Part shown: piece by piece, positions 22,659-30,514 of the stretch
Position numbering within the stretch: position 1 is the first letter of the stretch
Layout of the letters: each line of letters starts with the position of its first letter
Assembly (NCBI GenBank): GCA_035516035.1
Contig: DATJAS010000064.1
Coordinates: 1 to 31,309 of the forward strand
Length of the DNA: 31,309 bases
Direction: 5' to 3'
Origin: Fen-1273 sp035516035
GTDB taxonomy: Bacteria > Bacteroidota > Ignavibacteria > UBA10030 > UBA6906
Position numbers and translations under genes: made by a program
Notes under the pieces: generated by a model
What the model was told of the DNA's origin: nothing
The model's database searches: none
Seen by the model: only the letters and a program-made list of their open reading frames with translations

Positions 22659-24110
22659 CTACAGGATTTTCACACCCACCACGGTCACATCATCGGCCGC
22701 CGCACGTTTCCCCCTGAATGCGGCGGCCGCTTCTATCAGCTCCTCACAGAGCCGCGCCGGGGGCACGCCGCGCAAAGCGGCGAACTTCTCCTTCAGGCGC
22801 TCCGCGCCGAACTGCTCCCCTTTGCCCGCGACCGATTCTACCAGGCCGTCCGTATAAAGGAGAAACACGTCCCCGGGGGCACAGGATGTCGCAATCTCCT
22901 GGAACGACGATCCTCTTCCCATCCCGAGGCCCAGGCTCGGCGTACGGAATTCCTCCACGGGGGAATCCGCCGCCGCGCGCAGCAGGGGGGGATGACCCGC
23001 GGTGGCGATGCGCGCCGACCGCCCGTCCGCCTCCAGGAGGAGATAGGCGGCCGTGATGAACATGTTCTTGCCGACGAGCTGGGCGAGCGTCGCGTTCAGG
23101 TGCGCGAGCATCGCCCCGGGCGAGGGGTCGCGGTCAACGTGCGCACGGAACGCGCTCTTGGTCATCGCGCCGAGTATTCCCGCGCCCACGCCGTGGCCTG
23201 CCACGTCCGCCGCGAAGACGGCGAGCCGCCCGTCCGGGAGCGGCAGGAAATCGAAGTAGTCTCCCCCCACCTCGCTTGCCGGCACGGTGAGTCCCGCAGC
23301 CTCCGCGTGAGCGGTTGCGATGCCCGAGGAAGGGATGAGCGACTCCTGGATGTCCTGTGCGATCGAGACCTCCGCCTCGAGGCGCGACCGCTGCCTCCCC
23401 TCCCCGACCAGGAGGAATATGAACATCACGTAACCGAGCGAGAGAAGAACGATCCCTCCCCCCGCGACCACGGCCCGCTCCGCCTGGAAATCGGCGATCT
23501 GCGCCTGCGTGATCGTGACCGCGTCGCCGCGGGCCGGGAGCGTAGCGACAGGAGGTGCGCCGAGAAACGTGGCGATTGCGTCGGCGTTAAAGAGCACGGC
23601 GAGGCAGAGCCCGAGCGCCAGGACGAGAAGGACCTTCCTGTTCCCGAAGAGTATGATGCACGCGGAGATCCCGCCGCTCCCCACCGTTGAAATGATGATC
23701 TCCACCGGGCGGAGCGAGTGCGTGGGAGGCGTGAGGAGCGCGTTCAGCGGCCCGATCGTGCCGAATATGAGGAAGACCGCTACGGAGAGGCCCGCCCGCG
23801 TGCCGGGGGGCATCTGGCCCCAGATATTGTACGGGTGTGTCCTCTCCGTGAGCTGCCGCCGGGGGCGGGCCGCTACTCCCTCCGCCTGGACCGCGCCGAT
23901 GCGTACCGCGGTGTAGAGCCAGCCCGCTCCCATCAGGAGCGCGAGCGCGACCAGCGTCAGGCCGAGCGTGGTTGCGTCGCGCCACAGGATCCACGTCCTC
24001 CCCGCGTCGTCGACGCTGAACGAGAATGAGACGAGGAGGAACGTGAACGTGGCGACCCGGAAGAACGCCCGCAGGACCTTCAGCACGGCGACGCGGCTCC
24101 GGGTGCTCAT
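22659..24110 (-). CDS. Membrane-bound SpoIIE/RsbU-type PP2C serine phosphatase
   Basis: The protein has 483 residues. The N-terminal half holds five or six membrane segments with long loops and no recognised sensor domain. A short helical linker (RQRSRLEAEVSIAQDIQESLIP) leads into the phosphatase. Metal-binding motifs are present: GGDYFDFLPL, FAADVAGHGVGAG, LLYTDGLVES and AADDVTVVGV. Such enzymes dephosphorylate anti-anti-sigma factors (STAS proteins) in partner-switching pathways; no kinase or STAS gene is in view, so the target is unknown. Its ATG overlaps the lspA stop codon (ATGA), so the two are translated together. It converges on phosphofructokinase with a one-base gap. Confidence 0.92.
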   Translation of the reverse strand: MSTRSRVAVLKVLRAFFRVATFTFLLVSFSFSVDDAGRTWILWRDATTLGLTLVALALLMGAGWLYTAVRIGAVQAEGVAARPRRQLTERTHPYNIWGQMPPGTRAGLSVAVFLIFGTIGPLNALLTPPTHSLRPVEIIISTVGSGGISACIILFGNRKVLLVLALGLCLAVLFNADAIATFLGAPPVATLPARGDAVTITQAQIADFQAERAVVAGGGIVLLSLGYVMFIFLLVGEGRQRSRLEAEVSIAQDIQESLIPSSGIATAHAEAAGLTVPASEVGGDYFDFLPLPDGRLAVFAADVAGHGVGAGILGAMTKSAFRAHVDRDPSPGAMLAHLNATLAQLVGKNMFITAAYLLLEADGRSARIATAGHPPLLRAAADSPVEEFRTPSLGLGMGRGSSFQEIATSCAPGDVFLLYTDGLVESVAGKGEQFGAERLKEKFAALRGVPPARLCEELIEAAAAFRGKRAAADDVTVVGVKIL

Positions 24111-24610
24111 GCGGCGCGTCCCTTCCTGCCGGGCGTGAGGGCCGTCGAGAGGAGCGCGCATGCGCCGAGGAGAATGTAGACGTCCGCCATATTGAAGATG
24201 CCCGTATGCAGACCGTCGGCGGAGAGCGCGACGAAATCCACCACCCGCCCGCCGTGCGTCAGCCGGTCGACGAGGTTGCACGCCCCGCCGGCGAGCATGA
24301 GGGCCAGTGCGAGCGCGAGGCGGGGCGTGACGTTGCGCCCGAAGAGGAGCACCCCCGCCATCGCCACGAGGAGAGCGCCCACGGCCACGGTGAACACGAG
24401 GAACCGCACCCCTTCCGGGAGCCCGGCGCCGAGGCTCAGCATCGCGCCCCTGTTCTCGGCGTACGTCAGCGTGACGCACCCGCCGACAAGCCGTACCGGC
24501 GGGACCGCCCGAAGCGATTCCGCCGCGTGCTTCGTGGCGTAGTCGCACCCGGCGCATGTCGCGACGAGCAGGGCGATCGCGATCAGCATTCGTTTCTGGT
24601 GCAGCAGCAT
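24107..24610 (-). CDS. lspA: Lipoprotein signal peptidase (signal peptidase II)
   Basis: The 166-residue protein, with four membrane segments, cleaves prolipoprotein signal peptides at the lipidated cysteine. Family motifs: DYATK near the N-terminus, TYAENRGAML, then the catalytic aspartates in NLVDRLTHGG...VVDFV and in IFNMADVYILLG. GGGAGGGG four bases before the ATG at 24610 sets the start. The repeat at 24623-24730 ends right at this ribosome site. A likely substrate, the lipoprotein at 12942, is in the same window. The gene overlaps the phosphatase gene by ATGA. Confidence 0.94.
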   Translation of the reverse strand: MLLHQKRMLIAIALLVATCAGCDYATKHAAESLRAVPPVRLVGGCVTLTYAENRGAMLSLGAGLPEGVRFLVFTVAVGALLVAMAGVLLFGRNVTPRLALALALMLAGGACNLVDRLTHGGRVVDFVALSADGLHTGIFNMADVYILLGACALLSTALTPGRKGRAA

Positions 24611-24622
24611 AACCCCTCCCCC

Positions 24623-24730
24623 GTCATTGCGAGCGAAGCGCGTCCTTTGCGTCCCGCCGAAGGCGGGAGCCGCTTTTTGGACCACGGCGCCTGCGGCGCC
24701 GCAGGCGCCGTTTTTTGGCGTGGCAATCTC
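24623..24730 (+). repeat. Dispersed intergenic hairpin repeat, copy C (long form)
   Basis: It begins GTCATTGCGAGCGAAGCGCG, then TCCTTTGCGT with a first hairpin CCCGCC-gaa-GGCGGG. CCGCTTTTTGG follows, then a second, very strong hairpin with TTTTTT, and GGCAATCTC at the end. It has the same ends as copy B (CATTGCGAGCG at the left, CAATCT at the right) with an extra hairpin inside. It occupies nearly all of the gap between the DNA glycosylase gene and lspA. Confidence 0.75.
24685..24716 (+). repeat. Perfect 26-base palindrome plus T-run inside repeat C
   Basis: Positions 24685-24710 are fully self-complementary: CGGCGCCTGC, GGCGCC, GCAGGCGCCG. Six T follow at 24711-24716. On the plus strand it has the shape of an intrinsic terminator, although both flanking genes run on the minus strand. 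Confidence 0.85.
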
Positions 24731-24742
24731 CCGCGATGAGGA

Positions 24743-25666
24743 TTACAGCGCGAACTTCTCCCCGTGCCAGTGACGCGTCATCTCGAGCCAGAAGAAAAGG
24801 CCGCGCCACCGGCCGTAGGGGACGTAGTCCCGTTCGATCGTCGCGTCCTTGACGCGCCTCCCCCCGCGGCGGAGCGTCGCGTACTGCGCGCGGACCCAGG
24901 AATCGAGCCCGAGCTCGTCATACCGCCCCGCGAGCTTGAGGAGATTCCCCGCGGCGTAGGGGCCGATCCCCTTGACGAGCCGCATTGCCGCGAAGAGCTC
25001 CCCCGTGGAGAGGGGCGACGTGCGCCACGACTCGATGTCCAGCTCCCCGCGGGCGATGCTCCGGGCGAGCGCGCGGATATAGGGGGACCGGTAGCCCGCC
25101 TTGACTGTCCGCCTGAGGCGCGCCTCCGACAGCTCCGCGACGGCGGCGGGTGTGGGGAACGCCCTCCCGCCCGCGGGGTGCGGGGCCCCGGCCGTCTCGA
25201 CCAGGTTGCTCACCATGAGCGTGGTCAGACCCCACGTGCAGTTCGTCGTGCAGATCATCTTGACCGCGTCCTCGAACATGGTCGGGGAGCGCAGCAGCCT
25301 GCCGGCGCCGCACCGCGCGATCCACCTGTAGCGCGGGTGGCGCCGTGCCTCCCTGTGGAATTCCGAGAAATCCTCGTCCAGCCTGAGGCACGTCCGGACC
25401 TGTGCGACGAGCGCCGCGCGCGCGCCGGGGGAGGGGGCCGCGGACCATGCCGCCCGGACGGCGATCCCGTTTGCTGCACCGCGCAGCGCGCACTGCGCGG
25501 TGAGCCCGCCCGGAAGGGCGAAGATCCGCGAGAGCGTCCGCGTCCCGGGGTCGAGCGCAAACGGCGGGAGCTTGCACCATCCGTGGCTGAAGGCGGTGTG
25601 CCAGAAATCAAAACCTGCGGGGGCGGCGATGTGGAAGGCGTCAGAACCTGGCGAGGAGGAGCTCAT
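24743..25666 (-). CDS. HhH-GPD family DNA glycosylase (AlkA/OGG-like)
   Basis: The protein has about 307 residues from the ATG at 25666. The helix-hairpin-helix is LVKGIGPYAAGNLLKLAGRY, and the catalytic aspartate is in ELGLDSWVR, as in base-excision glycosylases. An N-terminal beta-type domain (FDFWHTAFSHGWCKLPPF) and MICTTNCTWGLTTLMVSNLVE in the central helices fit the COG0122 group, which removes alkylated or oxidised bases; the exact lesion is not predictable. No Fe-S cysteine cluster is seen. The start overlaps the end of rho by 26 bases, so the two are translated together. An upstream TTG at 25684 is an alternative start. Confidence 0.85.
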   Translation of the reverse strand: MSSSSPGSDAFHIAAPAGFDFWHTAFSHGWCKLPPFALDPGTRTLSRIFALPGGLTAQCALRGAANGIAVRAAWSAAPSPGARAALVAQVRTCLRLDEDFSEFHREARRHPRYRWIARCGAGRLLRSPTMFEDAVKMICTTNCTWGLTTLMVSNLVETAGAPHPAGGRAFPTPAAVAELSEARLRRTVKAGYRSPYIRALARSIARGELDIESWRTSPLSTGELFAAMRLVKGIGPYAAGNLLKLAGRYDELGLDSWVRAQYATLRRGGRRVKDATIERDYVPYGRWRGLFFWLEMTRHWHGEKFAL

Positions 25667-26735
25667 TCGTCGGGTACTGGTCAAGGAGTTTCTGCACGGC
25701 GAGCATCGCGTCGCGCGGGGCGAGACGCGCGATGGAGCGCCGGAGCGCCTGGTGCTGCGTGACCGCGCCCCCGAAGAGAAGCTCCTCCCGCCGCGTCCCG
25801 GAGGCGCCCAGGTTGATGGCCGGGAAGATGCGCTCGTTGGCCATGTCGCGGTCGAGCACGAGCTCCATGTTTCCCGTCCCCTTGAACTCCTGGAAGATCA
25901 GCTCGTCCATCCGGGAATTGGTGTCGATGAGCGCCGTCGCCATGATCGTGAGCGAGCCACCGTCCTCCAGGTTGCGGGCGGCGCCGAAAATCCGCTTCGG
26001 GATTTCGAGCGCCCGGGCGTCGACGCCCCCCGACATCGTGCGCCCGCTGCTCTTCTGGTGGATGTTGAACGCGCGCCCCAGGCGCGTGAGCGAATCGAGC
26101 AGGATCATCACGTCGCGCCCCGCCTCGGTCTTCCGCTTCGCGTATTCCAGCACGAGCTGGGCGAGCCGGACGTGGGCCCCCCGCTCGCTGTCGCTGGAGC
26201 TGGCGAAGACCTCCCCGCGGATCGAACGGCGCATGTCCGTCACTTCCTCCGGGCGTTCGTCGATCAGGAGCACGAGGAGATCGATCGCCGGGTTGTGGAT
26301 GCTGACCGCGTGCGCAAGCTGCTGCATCAGCATCGTCTTCCCCGCCTTGGGCGGGGATACGATAAGCGCGCGCTGCCCCTTCCCCACGGGGCAGAAGAGC
26401 TCGACGATCCGCATCGCGCGGTCGCTCCCCTTCCCCTCGAGCCTGATGACCTCGTCGGGCTGCACCACCTCGTGCGCGGCGAACTCTCTCACGCCCTTCC
26501 ATGCCTCCGGGTCGAGGCCGTTGACCGAGCGGAGCGCGGTGACCTGCGGGCTCTTGCCGGGCGCTTCCTCCGCCGTCGCTTCCAGGAGCGCGCCCGTGCG
26601 GAGGTTGAACCGGGTGATCAGCCCGGCGGGGACATACGCGTCCGCCGCTTCCCGCGCCAGCCCGTGGGAGACCGTGCGGATGAAGCCAAAGTGACGCGGG
26701 TCGATTTCGAGTATGCCGGTGACCTGTGCGGGCAT
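25641..26735 (-). CDS. rho: Transcription termination factor Rho, short form
   Basis: The protein has 364 residues. It is an RNA-dependent ATPase hexamer that ends transcription. The RNA-binding OB fold starts at residue 5 (GILEIDPRHFGFIR). The ATPase core has Walker A SPPKAGKT (127-134), the catalytic Glu in LIDERPEEVTDM, Walker B VMILLDSLTR, the Q-loop SSGRTMSGGVDA, and FQEFKGTGNMEL. All catalytic motifs are intact. Missing is the ~45-residue N-terminal helix bundle that precedes the OB fold in E. coli Rho (419 residues). The ATG at 26735 comes 8 bases after the previous stop, with no ribosome site, so translation is probably coupled. It could be the only Rho or a second copy. Confidence 0.93.
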   Translation of the reverse strand: MPAQVTGILEIDPRHFGFIRTVSHGLAREAADAYVPAGLITRFNLRTGALLEATAEEAPGKSPQVTALRSVNGLDPEAWKGVREFAAHEVVQPDEVIRLEGKGSDRAMRIVELFCPVGKGQRALIVSPPKAGKTMLMQQLAHAVSIHNPAIDLLVLLIDERPEEVTDMRRSIRGEVFASSSDSERGAHVRLAQLVLEYAKRKTEAGRDVMILLDSLTRLGRAFNIHQKSSGRTMSGGVDARALEIPKRIFGAARNLEDGGSLTIMATALIDTNSRMDELIFQEFKGTGNMELVLDRDMANERIFPAINLGASGTRREELLFGGAVTQHQALRRSIARLAPRDAMLAVQKLLDQYPTNELLLARF

Positions 26736-26743
26736 GCGGCCGG

Positions 26744-28597
26744 TTATTTAAAGAGACCTTTCAGTGCGTCCCCCACCTTCCCTTTCTGCTGTTTTGTCAG
26801 CCGGTCGGTCAGCTCTTTCTTCTTGGCGTCGGCGAGCGCGAGCTTGTCGTTGATGGCGGCCCCGTAGGCGCCCAGCTGCTTCTGGATGTCGGCCGTTTTG
26901 TCTCCCAGGAGCTTCATGACTTCCGCCTTCTTCGGCCCGATGGCCGCGTCGAGCTTCGCCTTGAGGGCATCCTGCGCCTTCGTAAACTCCGCCCCGAGCG
27001 CCGCGGTGACGCGCGAGGCGATCTTCTCGTCGAGATCGGTCTGGAGCGCCATGTCGAATTTCCCGCCGGTGTTCCAGAGCCGGAACGTGACTTCGAATTC
27101 GTTGATCGTGCCGAGCACTTCGCGGATGATTCCCTCGAGCGTCCCCTTCGGCTCCGCGGCGTAGCTCATGTGGAAGCCTGAGAGCGTCGTCCGCGCGTTC
27201 GCCTCGAACGCGCCGCCCGGGACCACCACCTTGACCGCGGAGCTCATTGTCGCCCCGACCATCGTTGCCGGCAGGAAGTCCGCTGATCCGATCGGGAACT
27301 CTGCGAGCGGCACGCCGCTGAGCGAGGCCTCGTATTCGTCGTAGGGCGTCTCCTTCGTCCTGTCGAAGACCGCCTTCAGCGTGAACGATCGCCCGCCCCC
27401 TTCGACTCCCTCCAGCGCCGCGGTGATCGGGACGTGTGTGACCGACTGGTCGTTCGTGATGTTGTCGATTTCGCCTTTCGCACGGATGAACCCGGGGGCA
27501 TAGGCGGTGTCCGTCCCGCCGGTAATGCGCGCCTTCTCGATCAGGAACTTCGGGTAGGCGTGCTCGAGGGGAAAGGCGACGTTCTGTCCCTTCATGCGGG
27601 GGGGCGTGGTGAAATCCGGTTTCGGGGAGGAATTATGGATATGGGCGCGGGCCCAGTCGACGTACCCGAGATAGGTCTCCGCCTTCTTCACGGTTTCCCC
27701 TCCCACCAGGAGCTGCGCTACCCCGGTCGTGCTGAGGTTGGGAAGCTTCGCCATCGACTTGAGGCGGGTAAAGTCGTCCGCCGCCACCTGGTCGATCGAT
27801 CCGGCCGATGCGGTGAGCGTCTGCACGTCGGACTGGATCGACGCCTTCCGCGCGTCGAACGCCGCGGAGACCTCGCGGATGCCCTTGACCGCGTTGTCGA
27901 CGGTCCCGATCGCGGAGGTGATCGCCGGGATCGAATTGAGCTGGGACGTGTTGATCGATTTGAGAGACGTCTCGATGTCCGCGAGCTTCTTTTTTGACGC
28001 ATCCAGCTCGGCGAGCGACGAGCCCCACTGGGCGGAGGAGGCGAGCGTGCGCGCCTTCAGCGAGTCCAGCGCCTTGAGCGACCCGATATCGAGCGAGCGG
28101 ACAAGGCTGTCGGCGTTGAGGTGCAGCCCCGCCACTGAGAACGAGCCTGCGGGGGGCTTCGCGGACTCCTTTGCCATCGCGTCCTGGGCCTGCGCCGTGA
28201 ATGTCCCCGGTGCGGGGGGCGCCTGCTCGGCTGCGCGTTTTGCCGGGAGCGTGCCGTCGGTCGTCCTCTTCGTCCCCAGGATCAGCCCGTCGATCTCCAT
28301 GTCGTGGATGACGTACTTTCCCCTGAGCAGCTGCCCGAAATCCATGGCGAACCGGGCGGTCCCCGTTTCGAAGAGATTCTTCCAGCCGTCGTGGGGATCG
28401 GCGACCTGGAGGCGTGACCATTGGATCCCGATGGGGGAGAGCGACACGTGCAGTCCCTCGATCTCCACTTTCGCGCCCACCGCCGCCTCTCCGCCGGCCT
28501 CGAGTCCCAGCCGCACCCACGTGTCGATGAAGAAATAGAGCGCCAGCAGGATGACGACTGCCGGGATCAGCACGAAGTAGACGAATTTCTTTCTCAT
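26744..28597 (-). CDS. TIGR03545-family protein (membrane-anchored, unknown function)
   Basis: The protein has 617 residues. One N-terminal span (VYFVLIPAVVILLALYFFI) is followed by a large periplasmic part. An AsmA-like opening (AAVGAKVEIEGLHVSLSPIGIQWSRLQVADP) leads to a long helical middle with SLKSINTSQLNSIPAI-type heptads, then a beta-rich part (DFLPATMVGATMSSAVKVVVPGG), and a Lys/Ala-rich coiled coil at the end (KLDAAIGPKKAEVMKLLGDKTADIQKQL). The immediate upstream neighbour is a TIGR03546 protein, the known partner. The ATG at 28597 stands two bases after that gene's stop and has AAAGG. An AsmA-like beginning hints at envelope lipid transport, but that is inference. Confidence 0.85.
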   Translation of the reverse strand: MRKKFVYFVLIPAVVILLALYFFIDTWVRLGLEAGGEAAVGAKVEIEGLHVSLSPIGIQWSRLQVADPHDGWKNLFETGTARFAMDFGQLLRGKYVIHDMEIDGLILGTKRTTDGTLPAKRAAEQAPPAPGTFTAQAQDAMAKESAKPPAGSFSVAGLHLNADSLVRSLDIGSLKALDSLKARTLASSAQWGSSLAELDASKKKLADIETSLKSINTSQLNSIPAITSAIGTVDNAVKGIREVSAAFDARKASIQSDVQTLTASAGSIDQVAADDFTRLKSMAKLPNLSTTGVAQLLVGGETVKKAETYLGYVDWARAHIHNSSPKPDFTTPPRMKGQNVAFPLEHAYPKFLIEKARITGGTDTAYAPGFIRAKGEIDNITNDQSVTHVPITAALEGVEGGGRSFTLKAVFDRTKETPYDEYEASLSGVPLAEFPIGSADFLPATMVGATMSSAVKVVVPGGAFEANARTTLSGFHMSYAAEPKGTLEGIIREVLGTINEFEVTFRLWNTGGKFDMALQTDLDEKIASRVTAALGAEFTKAQDALKAKLDAAIGPKKAEVMKLLGDKTADIQKQLGAYGAAINDKLALADAKKKELTDRLTKQQKGKVGDALKGLFK

Positions 28598-28599
28598 GG

Positions 28600-29124
28600 T
28601 CAGCCTTTCAGGTCGCGGATGCGCCGGTACCAGTTGAGCAGCTTGCTCCGGTCGAGCACCTGATAGACCTTCCATCGCTCCATCCGGCTGTGGATGTGCG
28701 TGCGATACGCAACGACGAACGATTTCATCCCCGCGTAAATGGGGGCGAAAAGCACCAGCGCGCTCACGAAGCTCCCCATGACCACGGTGTTGTTGAACCG
28801 GGTGAGCGGCGCCACCGGCGCGTTGTAGAGCCAGGTCCAGAGCCCGCGCAGCGCGTCGGCGTTCACCAGGAGCTGGTATCCCAGCCAGTGAAAGAAGGGA
28901 TCGAAGATGAATGCGACGAGGCTGAAGAGCGTCATGGCCACGCCGGCCGCCGCGAAGTTCACGTCGATCGCCAGGAGGACGAGCCAGACCAGGGCTCCCT
29001 GCAGCGTCAGCATCGGGGAAAGTCCGAGGATGGAGCCGAGCGCAAACCCGCCGGCGACCTGGGCGGGAGTCTGCCCCTCGCGCAGGATATTGATGAAGTC
29101 CTTGATGAACTTGAGGTAAAACAT
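28600..29124 (-). CDS. TIGR03546-family membrane protein (DUF2062-like)
   Basis: The protein has 174 residues with three or four membrane segments. The opening FYLKFIKDFINILREGQTPAQVAGGFALGSILGLSPMLTLQG and FDPFFHWLGYQLLVN are characteristic of this family, which resembles DUF2062. It is nearly always found beside a TIGR03545 gene, as here. GGAGAGG precedes the ATG at 29124, and a promoter lies 38 bases further upstream, making it the first gene of a four-gene unit that continues to rho and the DNA glycosylase. Function unknown. Confidence 0.88.
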   Translation of the reverse strand: MFYLKFIKDFINILREGQTPAQVAGGFALGSILGLSPMLTLQGALVWLVLLAIDVNFAAAGVAMTLFSLVAFIFDPFFHWLGYQLLVNADALRGLWTWLYNAPVAPLTRFNNTVVMGSFVSALVLFAPIYAGMKSFVVAYRTHIHSRMERWKVYQVLDRSKLLNWYRRIRDLKG

Positions 29125-29161
29125 GTGCCTCTCCGGGTGGGTGGTGGAGGGGAGATGACCT

Positions 29162-29190
29162 AAAGTATCACTCGAGGGGACAATTTGCAA
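29162..29190 (-). promoter_or_regulatory. Promoter of the TIGR03546-TIGR03545-rho-glycosylase operon
   Basis: On the minus strand TTGCAA (29190-29185), 17 bases, TACTTT (29167-29162). Confidence 0.65.
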
Positions 29191-29233
29191 GGGACGGGGG
29201 CGCCGCGCGCGGAAGCGGAGCGTCCCCCGCCGG

Positions 29234-29878
29234 TCACTTGCGGAGCATCTTCAGGGCGTGGTTCCATCCTCCCGTGCGCATGCCGTACGCCACCCAGAGA
29301 ATGCACAGGGGCTCCAGCACGCGCGCGTACTCGATGCCGCCCAGGTCGGTCGACGGCCACCCGAGCTGCGTGAGAAGCTTCGCGACGGTTTCCTTTGCCT
29401 CCGCGTCGATGCCGCAGAAAAACATGTCCGGCGGGCCCCCGGGAAACGACGGCGAGACCATGTGCGCGTGCCCGACCATGTTGAAGCACTTGACGACGCG
29501 CGACTGCGGCAGCCAGCGCTGCACCTGCTCCCCGCCGGAATCCGTGTGCCCGAGCGCGAGCGCCGGCGGCTCTCCCGGCCGGAAGACGAGGGGGTTCGTC
29601 GCGTCGATCACGACTTTTCCCGCGAAACCCTTCTGACCGGCGAGCTTCAGCGCGTTTTCCGTGCCGCTCCACAGCGTGGCGAGGACCACAACGTCTCCGA
29701 ATGCCGCCGCCTCTGCAAACACCACGGCGCCGGCGCCCTTGCCGGCGCCGGCAAGCCACTGTGCAAGCTTCTCGCTCTTCGGATCGCGCGTGCCCAGGCG
29801 AACGGCGTGCCCCAACCGCAGGAACCCCGCGGCGAGCGAGCGTGCAACGTCGCCGGTGCCGAGTATCCCGATGTTCAT
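29234..29878 (-). CDS. NADP-binding oxidoreductase of the F420-dependent NADP reductase-like family
   Basis: The protein has 214 residues. A Rossmann fold opens with MNIGILGTGDVARSLAAGFLRLGHAVRLGTR, where Arg after TR favours NADP. VVIDATNPLVFRPGEPPAL, SRVVKCFNMVG and FFCGIDAEAKETVAKLL follow the pattern of the small FNO-like reductases (COG2085). The family often acts on F420 in archaea and actinobacteria, but most bacterial members have unknown partners. It stands alone; the flanking gaps (29125-29233, 29879-29976) hold only the operon promoter at 29162 and no other gene. Confidence 0.86.
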   Translation of the reverse strand: MNIGILGTGDVARSLAAGFLRLGHAVRLGTRDPKSEKLAQWLAGAGKGAGAVVFAEAAAFGDVVVLATLWSGTENALKLAGQKGFAGKVVIDATNPLVFRPGEPPALALGHTDSGGEQVQRWLPQSRVVKCFNMVGHAHMVSPSFPGGPPDMFFCGIDAEAKETVAKLLTQLGWPSTDLGGIEYARVLEPLCILWVAYGMRTGGWNHALKMLRK

Positions 29879-29976
29879 CAGCGGTGCTCCCCCATGGTGT
29901 GCGTACAGGACGAAGTACAGTTACAATGCCGCCGGAGGGGAGGAAGTTCCCCCGCGCACCGGGAGGGGCGGGGGAT

Positions 29977-30480
29977 TCAGATCTCCGGGGGGGGCATGCC
30001 GAACGCGGCCCACTCCTGGCGTGCGGGGCCGTACAGACCGGGGATCTCGAGCCCGGCCTGCCGCATGAGCACCGTCATCTGTGCGCGGTGGTGCACCTGG
30101 TGGAGTATCAGCGATGTGAGCGTGGCCCCGCGCGCCCACTGCTCGCCGTACATGTCGTCTTTCACGGTGAGCGTTGCGTCGGTCCAGTTCGCCTTCACCT
30201 GCTCAAGGAGGGAGATCGCGGCTTCGCTGTACGCCTGCGCGATCTGCCGCGCGGTCTGCGGAATCGGGTCATGCTCCCCCGGGCCGGCGAGCTTCAGTCC
30301 CGTGCGCGACATCATCTCGGGAATCGTCGTCGTGATGTGCCATGCCAGCCGGGCGAGCGTCCGCCCCTGGGGGTTGACCTGCTGGGAGAGGGCGCGATCG
30401 GTCAGGTGCTTGAAGATCTTCTGCGTCCCCTCCAGTTCTCTCGACCAGAGATGCTCGAAACCGGAAATGGTGGTGATCAT
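29977..30480 (-). CDS. DinB/YfiT-like four-helix metalloprotein
   Basis: The protein has 167 residues. The three metal-binding histidines of the DinB fold are at His48 (LARLAWHITTT), His127 and His131 (ILHQVHHRAQM). AGGAAG seven bases before the ATG at 30480 chooses the start. DinB-like proteins are thiol-dependent or metal-dependent transferases in some cases, but most have no known substrate. It is read 34 bases after the OmpA-family stop and is probably cotranscribed. Confidence 0.88.
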   Translation of the reverse strand: MITTISGFEHLWSRELEGTQKIFKHLTDRALSQQVNPQGRTLARLAWHITTTIPEMMSRTGLKLAGPGEHDPIPQTARQIAQAYSEAAISLLEQVKANWTDATLTVKDDMYGEQWARGATLTSLILHQVHHRAQMTVLMRQAGLEIPGLYGPARQEWAAFGMPPPEI

Positions 30481-30514
30481 GTGTGCGCTTCCTGTAGTGG
30501 AACGAACGCTTCGC

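Noticed and set aside
25500..26867. A 455-residue plus frame opposite rho
   Set aside because: Rho with all catalytic motifs lies on the minus strand.
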